Assembly: GCF_003369915.1 (NCBI RefSeq)
Contig: NC_046675.1
Span: 11,656,001-11,720,000, forward strand
DNA: 64,000 nucleotides
Reading direction: 5' to 3'
DNA from: Drosophila miranda
Taxonomy: Eukaryota; Arthropoda; Insecta; Diptera; Drosophilidae
This document shows positions 21,838 through 33,916 of this stretch, piece by piece. Position 1 is the stretch's first letter, and each line of letters starts with the position of its first letter. The notes beneath the pieces were generated by a model. It was not told where the DNA came from. It was given only the letters and a program-made list of their open reading frames with translations, and searched no databases. The position numbers were made by a program, and so were the translations under genes.

Positions 21838-24217
21838 ATTTTAAAATTGAGTTCAAATTTGAATTCAAATGGCAGATCGAACTGGGTCATATGGTATGAC
21901 CGAGTATTTGTGGGCGGTCAACGATTCCGTAATGAGCAAACAACATTTGCATTAATGGTCATTGGCGTGGAAATTTGCGCGGACATACAGGCAAGCGAAA
22001 CACGCTACCCTTGCCTGTTTCTGTGTGCGATTCTGTTTTAAATTTTCGCTCACGTTCGTCGTATTATGCGCAAATTGGCTTTTTAAATTGTCGACTTGTT
22101 TAAGCTAAACGCAGCTACACTTTATGGCCATGTTCCGCGCTGCATTTTAAACCACGCGAAATTCCACTAAGCCAAAGATATTCGCCAACGAGCCCTTCGA
22201 CTTCAGCTTCAGCCCTTTCCACCATAACTCAATTATAATAATTTTAATTTAACACAAACATGGCCTATAAAATTTGCAAAATTGCATTATTTACCAGCCG
22301 TAATTACAACCATATTTTATATGCTAATTAGCCTTGCACTTGGCATAAATGCAATAATGATGGGAAATTAACCAGAGCCGAGTTCTAGGAACCAGTGGCA
22401 GCCCGAAGGTGTTGGATCTTTCCCCCAACTTCTACATATAATATGTACATACGAGTACATATATGGTGGTGGGTAGGATTGTCTGTCCATAGAGCTGGTG
22501 ATAGTGGCGACCTCTCCGGACTGTCACTTGCCGCCGCAGTGCTCAGAATTCAATTAGAAAATGCAATTTACGAGCCAGCCACGAGACACAGCGCTAATAC
22601 CTATCAGGCTCTGCCACAGCCCCTGCCCCTGGCACAGCCTTTCCCGTTCTAGTGTGGCAGGCACAAAGCACATTAAGCAAACAAGCTGAAGGCGGCACGG
22701 GGGCAAAAGCTACGCATGTAATTTGTAAGTAATTTTTTCAACTATCAACCGCCCAGACAAACGACAGCCACAACTACGACAACGACGACGACGACGATGA
22801 TGACGACGACGGCCACGCACTTTACCAGCCCAAAATGCATTACAATTACACGAGGAGAGAGACATGGACAGGGAGAGGGAGAGGGAGAGGCAGCAGCAGG
22901 AGGAGGCCTGGCCAAGAGGCACAAGCCATAGCGTTAAGCTGGAAAAATTAAGTAACGAAACCATTGAATGACCAAGTGAATAGGATTGGGAGTGGGAATG
23001 GGAATGGGAGAGAGAATGGGAATAGCAATGACCATGGCCAGCGACAGGCAAAAGAGCCCAGGCATAAATTATGAATCATTTAGACGCTTCCTTATGACAC
23101 CAAAAGGCAGAAGAAGGCACCAGGCTGCCATCCCACCAGGCAAGCCTCAGTTTGATGATGCATAGCCGCGGATGGGCCATGGATGGGCCCTGGCCGGAGC
23201 AGGAGTGACGTGGAGTGGTGCTTGGTGATTAACAAACGACAAGCACTGTGGACCCGAATGTCATGCTTTCTATGGCGACTAACAAGTATTTATGTTACGA
23301 TGAGGTTTGTGCCGTTTTATTGGTTTCATTGACTGGACATGGTCAGCATCAGCATCGCCAGAACCAACCAACCAATATTTACGTTATGCTTAGCCAAAAT
23401 GCTAATTGAAATGTCTGCACAGAACGAGACGATTTCCCATTGCACTTAGGCAATGGACAAATGGACAAAGACAGGGGTGTGTCTGGCTCTAAATGGCAAC
23501 TGTGGACATATAATCAAATTGGAGAAAATCGACCATAAAATCAAGTCGAGCTCATCAACAGGTTTGCGGAGGAAGGCCAATGGGGCTAATGAATGGGTTA
23601 GCTGATTGCGGTGTATACGTACAGAAGAACAGGTCGAGCCGGCGCTTGGGAGGGCAATGGCAATGATAACCCAGATATATAATGACATTGTTGTTGCAGA
23701 TGTCTACACACTAGCGAAATGGGACCTTTCTCCGATTAGAGGTGTCCTCCAGTTCATTCAAAACATCCTCACCCTCTCAATGGGTCTGCAGGCACCACTG
23801 AACAAAAGACTTAAGGCACGAACTCGGCGCAATTAAGGCACATTTCCTGCAACACAACACCAACGCCACCTCAATTGTGTGCATAATTCGCCATAAGACC
23901 AAGTCAATTAAGAGACTCTCTAATTAAGTGATTAAAACGCACACCCGCACACACACACACACTCTGGCAAAGAGTGGAAATATGCAAGTTCATAAAACAA
24001 AGCCAGCCGCATGCCTCACCTGGCAGAGTCCACACCCGCAATTCTGATAAGAAGTGAGAAGGGTGTTAGGTGGGGAAGGGTGCGGTGTGGTGTGGGCTTT
24101 GCAGTTTTCCAGGAACAAACCAAACACGCTTTTGCATTTTAATGCCGCACAAATGAGGCGACGAGGCAGACGAGGCGTCCAAAAGCGGGCCAGCCAGCCG
24201 AAGACGGCCAAATGGAC

Positions 24218-24276
24218 GAATGTGAATGTGAATGTAAATGTGAATGTGAATATGATGGTGATGGTGAATGTGAATG
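24218..24276. repeat. GAATGT-type microsatellite
   Basis: An imperfect tandem run of GAATGT with AAATGT, GAATAT and GATGGT variants. It is non-coding; its reverse strand yields a His/Ile-rich open frame, which I regard as spurious. Confidence 0.85.
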
Positions 24277-24440
24277 CGATGTGAGTTGCTGGCACGCACA
24301 CACGCATGAACACACCAAGCAGCTTGTTTCTGGCTAATAAATGTTTTTTTAATGAATAAATCACTCAGCGATAAACATCTCTTTAATAACGTTCATTTAA
24401 AGAAGCGAAAACAAAACACACACCCGACAACAGCTCGAAG

Positions 24441-24480
24441 AAAGCCAGAGCCAAAGCCAGAGCCAAAGCCAGAGCCAAAG
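24441..24480. repeat. 12-nt tandem repeat, AAAGCCAGAGCC x3
   Basis: Three perfect 12-nt units and a partial fourth. It is a short minisatellite in gene-free DNA. Confidence 0.9.
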
Positions 24481-27400
24481 AGCAGACAAAGCTCTCGGCT
24501 GGGAGGGAGGCAGCACCAATGACTCGGCGTTGATTTCAGGCATTTAACATTTGGTGCCGCAATAGACAAACCCTGAATGATTGGACCTAGAAACGCAACC
24601 TGAAAACAGGCATCGGCAGAAAGAGAAATCCAAGAAATAGGATCCCACACCCATTCGCATTGTCTGCCGGCTGTCTGCAAATGCCAGAAAATTTATTTTG
24701 TATGTCTTCTTCATGTCCAGCTTGATGGCGAGCACAGCTGACACATGGCTCCTTTCCTCCTCCTCCTCTCCTCTCATCTCCGATATGAAAATTAATAATT
24801 CCCTGGCCCGGGCACTTGGTATGCCAGAGAGGTATACCAGCTGGATAGGATAGGATACCATACCTGACGCGTTCTCAGACTTGTCCAGTGGGGCGATCAT
24901 CAATGTCAATTAAATGCTAAAATGTTGGAGGCCATTTGTGGGAGTTCGAGCAGGATATGGCCCTGGATATGTGGCCAGGGAGTGCATGTATCCCAGATGA
25001 AGTTATCTCTGCCAGCAGGGTCAAGTCGACCGGCCTCCTACTCATATTCATATGGCAACTCCAACCGCAGCTCCAGCTCCTACTCCTACTCCTACTCCAC
25101 CCCATTGGACATAAATCTACGCCTTCAAATCTACATATTAACGCCAGAGCCTGGCCAACTCAATGCCAACGGACAGCGCCACAATTGGCCAAGAGCCGGG
25201 GCCAACACGACGATCACTTACTTTATGATCACTTGAAAACCAATCAAGCATAATAAATAATCTTTCTGCAGCAGGGACAACAGGAGATATTGAAAATTGC
25301 GCACACAGATGGGCAGCCCGAACGGAGGAACAGTCGGACGGACACGGGCGCAGGCACATTAAATTATATTCACACTTTGGCCCCCAGAAAATGAAATGGT
25401 TTTAAATACAGAGGAAAGCCAAACAAGCTGCAGATCGCATTGAAGATCAGCAAACAGCGGACAAAGGAGAAGGCAGGATGCGGACCGGACCGGACAGGCA
25501 GTCATGGACATGGGATGCAGCGGAGCCTGAGACTGTGGGCAACTCCAGGATGAATCTGGGACCCAGCACGTACGGCATGGCCTGGACCCTGGAACCATCT
25601 CTCTGTGGCTCTGGCTCTGCCTCTGACTGTGGCTCGCTTATCATCATAACAATAATGTTAAAGTGGCAAAATGGCAAACTATGCGCAAAATGCATAAAAT
25701 TTATAACCAACAGGCCCTGGCAATGGCAAAACAGATTTGTATTTGTATCGGTATCTGCATTATAGTCGACTGCCGCCATGCCGCATGTTGTATTTCACGC
25801 TTCCGCTCCGATCGATGGTCAAATGTTAAGCGCTGAGGCGAACACGATCACAATGGGACACATGCGGTGGCATCCATGGAGGGATAGGTTACGGAGCAAT
25901 ACTGGGATTCGCTCCCTGGATTTTCATTGAAATGGATGAGTGTGAACGGTTCAATCTGGGAGATCGGCTTCTGTGGAGTAAAGAGACAGATCGCTTGAAC
26001 TCTTGTAGATCGGCCGAGGACTGATATTAGAAGATCTCTATACTAGAGATCGCTGGGCATTGAAATTGCCTACCATTTCTCATGGCTTTCGATTTGTTTC
26101 TCTCTGTGCATTCGCATGATAGTTTCCCCCTTGATTAATGCCAGACCAAGAACTCTCCTATTGATCAGCTCTTAGCCGTGGGGGCTGCCATAATTGGTCA
26201 TATAGCAGCCACTCCCTTCGCTTGCTCGGCGAAATGCAAACAATTAACTAGCAATGCAAATATGATCGAAAAAAGCCCATTTCTCAAAGGAAAAACAGGG
26301 AAGTAAGCTGCCAATAAGCGTAAAAAGGCAAACACCTTGAAGCGCATAAATTAACACAACGACAATCCGCACCGAGTGCCATTCGGACCCAATCCAGTTT
26401 GCGCTGCGGGCCTGGTCGAAGATGGCTGAGGCGGCCAGAAGGGAATGCAATAGAACACAGAATTGGCGGATGAGTGGGCGCTGGTTGGCCATAGAAAACT
26501 GGCCTACAATAAGTATACGCCCCACTGCACTTGGCTTGACTGCGCCACTGATGATGTTCGTTCATCATTCACTACAACGACAGCTTAATAAATTGGAAAA
26601 TTGATCGAACAAAGCATAGAAACGCCCCCCAAGGAGGTCTGTCTAGCCAGAAAAAACCGCTAGACGATCTCTAATGAAGCTCTGAAGCATAACTTAAGAA
26701 ACCCAAAAACACAAAGCTGTTTGAGGATTGTTTTGACGAGTATTAATAAAACAACCAAATAATCAAGCCAACAGTTTTTGGAAGCGTCGAAACTCGTTTC
26801 AGACACCTCAGGGGTGGAGCCACAGCCACAGCGACAGACTGAGAAGGCATAATGTACAAGGGACAGAGACAGAGGTAGGGAGAGGCCATCACAGAAATCA
26901 AGTCACAATTAAATTTAAATATTTCGTATTTTGAAAGCCGCGAGAGAGTGGCTCACATTTCGTTTTGGCGATTAATTAAAGACTCATTAAGAATTTGTTC
27001 AACTCGGGCGATTAATTAAAAGGCTGTTAAGTCCAGAAAGGGCAAGGAGAGACACACACAACTGCAATTAAGAGAGTTTTACTAATGGCCAACAAAAGAG
27101 ACCAAGCCGAGCCCCGTTGGCTTGCGGGCTGGCGAGAATGCAAAATACTCACCAATCAAATTTACATATCCGTATGCCTGAGCCGGGTATGATCTGGCCG
27201 GGGGATATACTCTTATGCATATAGTATATATCCACATACTCGCAGTATATGTGGATGATGACAAATGCCTTCGGTTGAGCTGTTGATAAATGCCCGCCGG
27301 TTTGTTGAGGGGGCAGTTTGAAAAATCGTTTGGCAAAAGATCACGCAACGGCCAAATTGAAACGTCAAAAGTCACAACGAGGCCGAGGAGGAAAACCAGC

Positions 27401-28400
27401 AAACATTACGCTGTGTTGTGCCTCTTCCCCCCATGAATATTAACACATTAAAAAGGCAAACGTGGTTGAGTGAAAAATTAACCCAAAGCAGCCAAAATGT
27501 GGCTGCAGCAGCAGCAGCAGAAGTCTCTGCTCTGCGGCGGCGGCGGCGTAAATTATGCAAAGTCATCAAGTCAACGTTATCCAAACATCAATGGCCAGGG
27601 CTCAGGACTGCGAGGCCTGGGAAAAAATTAGCATAAGCCAAGCGGTACAGGCCCTGAGGGCCACTCCAGGACAAGGAACACGGATCAGAGAGCAGGAAGG
27701 GAGCAGCGGCAACGGCAATGGCAATGGCAATGGCCAGGCCCAGGCATGGCAGGAATGCCGCATTGATGCAGTCACTTTGATAGCGCGACATTAGCAGCAA
27801 TTTATATGCAAATGCATCAGTGGAGCGAGTGGAGAGGCAGTGGTTACTGATTGATGGTCTCATTTCATAAGATGCCAAAGTGCGTAAGCCCAAAACCCAG
27901 AACCAGAGATCGGTACAGCGATGTCCAAGGAATGGGGAGCAGGATGAACAGTATGGGAGCGGGCCGTGTATGCAGCATCATTAATGCGAATCATTAGCAG
28001 TGCTCGTTGATAAGATCGGGTGCAAATTATGCAGCAGCCGCAGCTGGAACAAAGCCCTCCACAGGAATGGGGGAACGGGACGGGGCTGGTCCTTGGCAAG
28101 GCATGATTCATGGCTGGGCTGGTTGCTGAGCGGGCCTAAAGGGGCGGCGAGTGCGTAATTTTTAATTGCCAATTAAAATTGTTTCAATGAAGATGTGAAA
28201 GCTGCTTCACTTCAGGGCGGCAACAAAAATCCTTGATAAACAGGGCTATTTATTCAATTTTGAACATTGGGCCAATTAGTTATTAAAGTTTCGCACGTGA
28301 TATAAATGAATAATTGAATGAACCAAACATTAACCATAACATTAACATTAATACATCAACAACCGTAAAACAGATTCAAAATTAACCGCCCAATAGGTGT

Positions 28401-28430
28401 TATCGATATATTCCATCGTTAAGTGTGACC
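28401..28430 (-). promoter_or_regulatory. DRE plus minus-strand Motif 1, orphan core promoter
   Basis: TATCGATA (28401-28408) is a perfect DREF site. AGTGTGACC (28422-28430) is the reverse complement of the Motif 1 core GGTCACACT. Both are hallmarks of housekeeping fly promoters. They sit nearly 1 kb upstream of Ipp, with Motif 1 pointing away from it, and no gene is visible downstream on the minus strand. Confidence 0.45.
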
Positions 28431-28840
28431 TTGCTCTCTCGATGTGTTGAAAAAAAAAGGAAAAAAAGATTTGAAAATGGTGTCAAAATTTGACATTGTC
28501 AGCTATCAAAATTTGACGTTGTCGCTGTCAAAATTAAAACATTAAAAAAAGTTTGCCACCACGTCTAGCAAACACTGCAAATTTTATACTTTTCATAGTA
28601 TTTTCCAGAATATTTCAAAATATCAGAAATATACGCATGTCAAAAAATGGATAACGGACGTTTTTCACACTAGCGCCTCTTGGGGTTTCTATGAACAACG
28701 GCCAACTATTTTTGAACCGTACCCATTTCTCCTACAGATATCGCTTTTGCTAATTACATAGAATGTAGTTAATATGTAATAATTGTGTAGTTACAATGTA
28801 AAGAAATAAATTTGGTGGAAATTGTTGCCTGAACGTTTTT

Positions 28841-29225
28841 GTTTAAACCTTATTTGTTGAACAATACAATAAAGACGAAAACTTAAATTTAACCAGTCTT
28901 GTAGGAAACTCTTTTAGTAATCGGATAAAATTAAAAGTTCAGAGCTAAGGGTTATAGCTAGCTAGTAATATTGAACCGAATATCAAAAACGAGTATTTAT
29001 TGTTAATAACCGGTTGACAACAATGATTCCCGGCAACCGTAATTTTCATACCCTAGGGAAAAGGATATGATAGTTTAAACCTTGTTTTAGTCAAAATTCA
29101 ATAAAAACAAGGACTAAAAACTAGCCAGTTAAGTAGAAAATAGATTCACTAATCGGAGAAAATTATGTGGGCATGGCTAAATGTTCTATATAGCTAGTAA
29201 TAATCCACGGAATATCAAAAACGAG
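28841..29225. repeat. Diverged direct duplication of 153 nt, spaced 232 nt
   Basis: 28841-28993 and 29073-29225 align without a gap over 153 positions at about 72% identity by my hand count. Both start GTTTAAACCT, both contain GCTAGTAATA and both end TATCAAAAACGAG. This is an old local duplication just upstream of the Ipp promoter. Confidence 0.75.
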
Positions 29226-29245
29226 GAATATGTGAAATAGAACTC

Positions 29246-29299
29246 GTCAGTATATTTACGGTATAGTTTTTAAATGAGACGGTATATTTTGGTATATTT
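29246..29299 (+). promoter_or_regulatory. Ipp core promoter with two Ohler motif 6 elements
   Basis: GTCAGTATATTT (29246-29257) and TTTGGTATATTT (29288-29299) both match the core-promoter consensus KTYRGTATWTTT exactly and on the sense strand. They precede the Ipp ATG by 132 and 90 nt, so transcription likely starts near 29305-29330 with a short leader. Confidence 0.55.
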
Positions 29300-29377
29300 C
29301 TGATAAGTCACCTGGAGAAGCCGTAAAAGATGAAATAAAATTAAATTAAAACAAAATATCTGTTGGAAACTAGGACC

Positions 29378-30551
29378 ATGGACTCGAAGGACAAGGCGAA
29401 CCTGCTGCGGGTGCTGATTAACTGTGCGGAGAAGGCGGCGAATATAGCCAGGACATGTCGAGCCAATGAACAGCTGCTGTCACTGCTCGTCCAAGAAAAG
29501 ATCGAAGGAGAGGCCAACGAGCGGTTCGAACACGATTTTAAAACGCTGGCCGATGTGCTCATCCAGGAGACCATCAAGCACGACGTTGGCGCGGTCTTTC
29601 CAGAGATGAAGGACGCCATACTCGGCGAAGAATCACCAAACTTTACGAACAAGCTGGGGGAGAGTGTCACAGTGGCTGTGGGGGCCTGTGAAGCGGACAC
29701 CACCGCTTGCCTGGAGGCAGTACTCAGTGGACATGAAAGTGCAGCAAGCGCACTGGCGGACGAAGTGCATCGCGTAGTCAACTTTGAGAGTGGCACATTG
29801 GGCGAGATTCCGGAGCTGCCCGAGGAGTTGGATTATGCCAATCTGGGCATATGGATCGATCCAATTGGTACGTAAGTGGACATGCCTGCCCCTGGCAATT
29901 GTTAATGCTTTGTTGCTTGCAGACGCCACCGCAGAGTATATCTCGGGCGATACGATGTTCACCAACTTTCCCGGCATCACCTCCACCGGCCTGGACTGTG
30001 TGACCGTTCTGATCGGCGTCTATGAACGTGACACCGGAATTCCCGTGATCGGAGTCGTTGCCCAGCCCTTTGGCAATAAGCTGGACGAGCACGTGTACAG
30101 CTCCTCGATGTTTTGGGGCATCTGCCTGCCCAGCCTGCAGGCCCACAACTGTAACTTTGAGGCGCGGGACGCGCATCGGCAGCTTGCCATCTTCTCCAGC
30201 TCTGAGCTGTCGGATATACTACAGCGATTCCTTGACCTGGGCTACGAGTTCGCATTCTCGGCAGGCGCTGGACACAAGGCCCTGAAAGTCATCACCCGTG
30301 AGGTGGAAGTGTATCTCCTCAGCAAGGGATCCACCTTCAAGTGGGACACCTGTGCGCCGCAAGCGATTCTACGCGCTCTGGGCGGTGATGTCTTCGACTA
30401 TGGTGCGAGCGTGGCGGAGCTGAAGACAGTGCCCCTAAAGTACCTGATGCAGGATTCAGGATCCGATTGGAAGCGAAATGCTACTGGCATTATCGCCGTA
30501 CGCAATGTTGATGCGATGGAGGTGCTCCTCGCCAAACTGGCCGAACAATGA
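29378..30551 (+). CDS. Ipp: Inositol polyphosphate 1-phosphatase
   Basis: Two exons, 29378-29867 and 29923-30551, with a 55-nt intron (GTACGT...TGCAG), give 372 aa. The enzyme removes the 1-phosphate from inositol 1,4-bisphosphate and inositol 1,3,4-trisphosphate in the cytosol and is Mg2+-dependent and lithium-sensitive as a family. Metal-site motifs are visible: GEESPNF, then WIDPIDATAEYI at residues about 159-170, which is recreated only by splicing (the intron splits the second Asp codon), and KWDTCAPQAIL near the C-terminus. Length and order match the animal enzyme. Start chosen at ACCATGG (29378); the frame is open 15 nt further only through a TTG. It is convergent with the Tudor gene, 242 nt between stop codons. 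The 3'(2'),5'-bisphosphate nucleotidase relatives share the core motif but are shorter. Confidence 0.93.
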
Positions 30552-30618
30552 ATGTTTTTATTGTTGTAATCTCATTATAAGTGTTGTGGAATGTATCGAA
30601 ATATCTATTGATATATGA

Positions 30619-30624
30619 AATAAA
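30619..30624 (+). terminator. Ipp poly(A) signal
   Basis: AATAAA lies 68 nt after the Ipp stop codon. Twenty-eight nt beyond it begins a genomic run of 16 A residues (30653-30668). Confidence 0.7.
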
Positions 30625-30652
30625 TGATCGTCTACGTAAGTCCTGCCAAGTC

Positions 30653-30668
30653 AAAAAAAAAAAAAAAA
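30653..30668 (+). repeat. Genomic A16 tract
   Basis: Sixteen consecutive A residues positioned where the Ipp transcript would be cleaved. It lies inside the 242-bp gap between the Ipp and Tudor-gene stop codons. Confidence 0.9.
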
Positions 30669-30793
30669 CGAATGTTTTCAAAAACATTTTGGAAAAGCTC
30701 GACTCGTACACATGGGTGTACTTAACACTTATTACTAGGGATAATAATGAAGGAACGCGACCCTGTTGTCTTAATGTAAAACTAGAGAACGAG

Positions 30794-33786
30794 CTAAGAA
30801 GTTTTTTGAGAAACGATCTTGTCCAGATCGAGTATGGTAAGGGTACGCGAATTGGAGTCGGGGCCTTCATTGATGCGGCACAGAATATTGAAGTCCGTCT
30901 TAATATGCTTCTCCCAAACACTGAACTTTTCCGAGTTGTCGAAACCTGGAAAAAACGAGCGATTAACAACGATTAAGTGGGTGTTTGTTTTAAAGATATC
31001 ACAAACCCTCAATGTAGCACTTGGTCGCATTGATGCCCTGCATCAAATTAGAGCTCATGGGCTTGAGTTTTTTCATAGAAACCAGCTCATGGTTGCCATA
31101 GTCACAGAAGAAAATGCGAGCCTTATCGCCGAGGATCTCCACACATACGCCGCGATACCAATTATTGTCCTCGCTGAACACGGCCAGGACCATTTCGTCA
31201 ATACTGTGCGGGAATATTGGATAGAGAATTGGATTACTTGTAGGCTTTGTTTGTTTGGTATAGGACTTACCAAGGCACATAGTCGATAAGGTCTGGGTAC
31301 GAACTCTTTCCAAGGCTATCAACTAAATTAAACAATTTCTGATAGCTTTCGGCCTCAGTCACGTCTTTAAAGTGACAGGCGGTGATAGCACCAGTCTGAT
31401 GGAGTCCCGACCCATTCAGGATGAACGCATTGACGCGTTTGCCCAGTGGAATAAGAATCTTTGGCACGTCTTTGTAATAGAAACGTTCGAATGTTTCTGC
31501 CCCTTTAGTCTCGATTGCGGGGGAAACTGTGGGCGATGGCGGCAAAGGTGAAAGGTCTTCAGCCGTTTCTGACGCAGCTGGAGGCGTTGTCTTGACCTTG
31601 AGTCCTTCTGGTATAACTGCCGAAGCAGGAACCGCAGCCGGTGCAGGAGCAGAAGCAGGAGCTGGATCTGAAGTAGCTACTTCCAGGGAATACATCGAAA
31701 CGGGCTTAAATATCAGCGGCAGCATTCGAAGAGTCAGCGAAGTCGGCTCGCCCGAGCACGAATACAAGTCCACGATTTCAGTGCTTGACCCAACAAACTC
31801 GACGCGAAACTGAACGTTATCGGTCATGAGCTCCTTCATCAGTTGAAACCCTGCATTGATTGGGTTCACTGCACATTCCGGAATATCGCACACTGACTTT
31901 AGTTTGACGCGCGACAGGCTCACGGGCATGTCGCGCAGAAATCGGCAGGACATGCGCAGGAACTGCGCTTCCACCTGGTGTATTGCGCCCGTATCAATGT
32001 TGTACACACGGAAGAGGTCGTTCGCAACACCAGATATCTGCAAAGATGGGATTATAATGTTGTATTTATTTCATGTCAATATTAGGCTTACCTCGCCACG
32101 GAAGTGTCCCAGTTTGGGACTCGCCACCAGCACAATGGAGCCAATCGTGATCTGGTCCGACTGCTCGAAGGGTTTGCACTTCTTTTCAATGCGCTTAAAG
32201 AGGCTTGCATATTGCAGGGTCTCCATGGAGCTTATGAAGATTTGCTTGTAGCCGACATTGTGGGTTATGCGAACCGTTGTGCCGTTCTTAATCGCCTCAC
32301 GCCAGTACTTGTGGCCCAAAGAGGACACATCACCCATGAACGTTCTCAGCTTCACTCCGCCTAGCTGCTTTCCTTTGGACAGCAAGACGGCACTGGCCTT
32401 CCGCACCTTTTCCTGGCCTTGGATGCTCTCCAGACGTAGTTTCACAGTAAAATCGTGACCATTGTCCTCCACCAGTTGCTCCAGCGGCGGCTGTTGCATT
32501 TCGTCGTTCAGCTTCATGGCAAATGTCTGAATGGGATGACCGAGCAGCTCGCTGGGAATGCGGCACACGTCAGTGGTAATGGAGATGCGACCCTCGTCCA
32601 TCTCGTACACCAGGAAAGTACGCTTGGGCGGCGCGTCAATGAAGTCCAGCAGAAAGGCACGTCGGTAGCCCTGCTTGGTGTGAGCGGCCAAAAAGAATGT
32701 TGTGCACGTGTCTAATTTGCTGAGAGAGATTGGCTGCTGCTGGTCTGGTTTGCCGTTCAGTTTGTCAGCCATGGCGTCATTAATCTGGTTGATCGTTGAT
32801 ATTTGGAGCAGGGCAGCTGGCTTCTCATCGCGCTGCAGGCAACCTTCAAGGATCCTGGCCACAGTCACCTCTGGGCTCATCTGCAGCAGCTCAATCGGCA
32901 AATTGAGCGGAATCGTCATCTTGGGCTTCAGCTGAACCGGGTAGATGCCTTCCTGGGATTTGGGGCCCAGCAAGCGCAGCGTTAGATGCTTGTTGATCTG
33001 CACGCCCGTGTTCGACAGCAGCTTCACCTGAATCGCAAACGCTTTGGTATCTGCGATGCGAGACATCGGATCGTAGATTTCCAGCACAGAAGAAGTCACC
33101 ACGGACCCATGATCGATCAGATAAATCTGAGCAGTCTCAGACTGCCGGTCCATAGAGAGCACCTGTCCCCGATGGATTTTTTTTTCGCCTTGGACCACAA
33201 CCAGCGAGTCCTCCTCAACGCATTTTGCTCGGGAAAGCCTTGGCTGGACGCGCTGCATGCTCTCGTTGAAACGCTCCATGAGCTCAATATTGGCCACATC
33301 CACTACGCAGATGACGCCGTCAGACTTCATGTACGTCACACGGCACTCGAAGAAGTCCTTTTGCGGAGGCAGAAATGTCTCACGCCACACAGAAGACAGT
33401 TTCTTTTCCTCTTTCACTATGGCGGTAGTCGGCGAGTCCACGGATGCCGCCGATTCGACGTTCTTGACTGGCTTGGAGACGGACGCCGCTTCTTTATTAT
33501 TTGACTGATTCTCAATCTTCGGGCTGGAGACCAGTGGATGTTCTTGCAAGCCCTGCGCATATTTTTTCGGCACCAACACACTAAAAATAGCACACACACA
33601 TGTACGCATGGAAAATACAGATCTCAGCAAAGCTACTTACGGCATGGGGATGCAGTAAAATTTGTGGCGTCGCCAATCCGTGCTTTGACAATCTTTGCTG
33701 CAATACGGCTCATGGCATCGCTCGCACAAAAATACACTGGAATTGCCGCAAACTGCGCAATACATATCAGCAGAAACGGTATTCAT
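30794..33786 (-). CDS. CG9925: MYND zinc-finger, multi-Tudor protein (TDRD1/CG9925 type)
   Basis: Five exons: 33641-33786, 32092-33580, 31271-32037, 31007-31203 and 30794-30945; introns of 60, 54, 67 and 61 nt; 916 aa. Residues 10-45 are a complete MYND finger, with Cys 10, 13, 21, 24, 29, 33, His 41 and Cys 45. Then come a low-complexity linker and about four extended Tudor units: near 118-225, 345-440, 530-590 (RGEISGVANDLFRVYNIDTG, across an exon join) and 800-880 (NNWYRGVC...FFCDYGN). The last has the best aromatic cage. Proteins of this class bind symmetrically dimethylated arginines of PIWI proteins in germline granules, so a piRNA role is likely. The final exon is my choice: reading on through exon 4 would stop at 30999, but GTTTGT...TTCCAG restores the frame for 51 more codons. 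Naming as CG9925 rests on adjacency to roadkill; the related gene Veneno (CG9684) is the alternative. Confidence 0.85.
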
Positions 33787-33904
33787 CCTCACAATTACAA
33801 ATCGGTCAATGAAAAATTCGAGAACAAAAATTTCCACGCTGTGATACGCAAAAAAAAACACATGCATGTGTATGTATGGAAGAAGACGAAAGAGAATGCA
33901 AAAT

Positions 33905-33916
33905 CAACATGGCGGC
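33905..33916 (+). promoter_or_regulatory. TISU / YY1-Pho type element
   Basis: CAACATGGCGGC is an exact match to SAASATGGCGGC, the translation initiator of short 5' UTRs, which is also a YY1-type site. On the minus strand it gives a Pho-like GCCAT core. It lies 119 bp upstream of the Tudor-gene ATG and may act as a promoter element for that gene. Confidence 0.4.

Larger units (their letters stand above)
21013..28400. other. Gene-free stretch
   Basis: About 7.4 kb without a supported gene. The first part must include the promoter of the PWWP gene. It holds a cluster of CGATA motifs at 21778-21837, (GAC)n near 22770-22810, a GAATGT microsatellite at 24218-24276 and an AAAGCCAGAGCC repeat at 24441-24480. 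Open frames are low-complexity and unconvincing. Confidence 0.55.

Noticed and set aside
30999-31001. TGA as the end of the Tudor gene
   Set aside because: A 61-nt intron beginning two codons earlier removes it and adds 51 codons of protein-like sequence. Retention is kept as a possible isoform in the findings.
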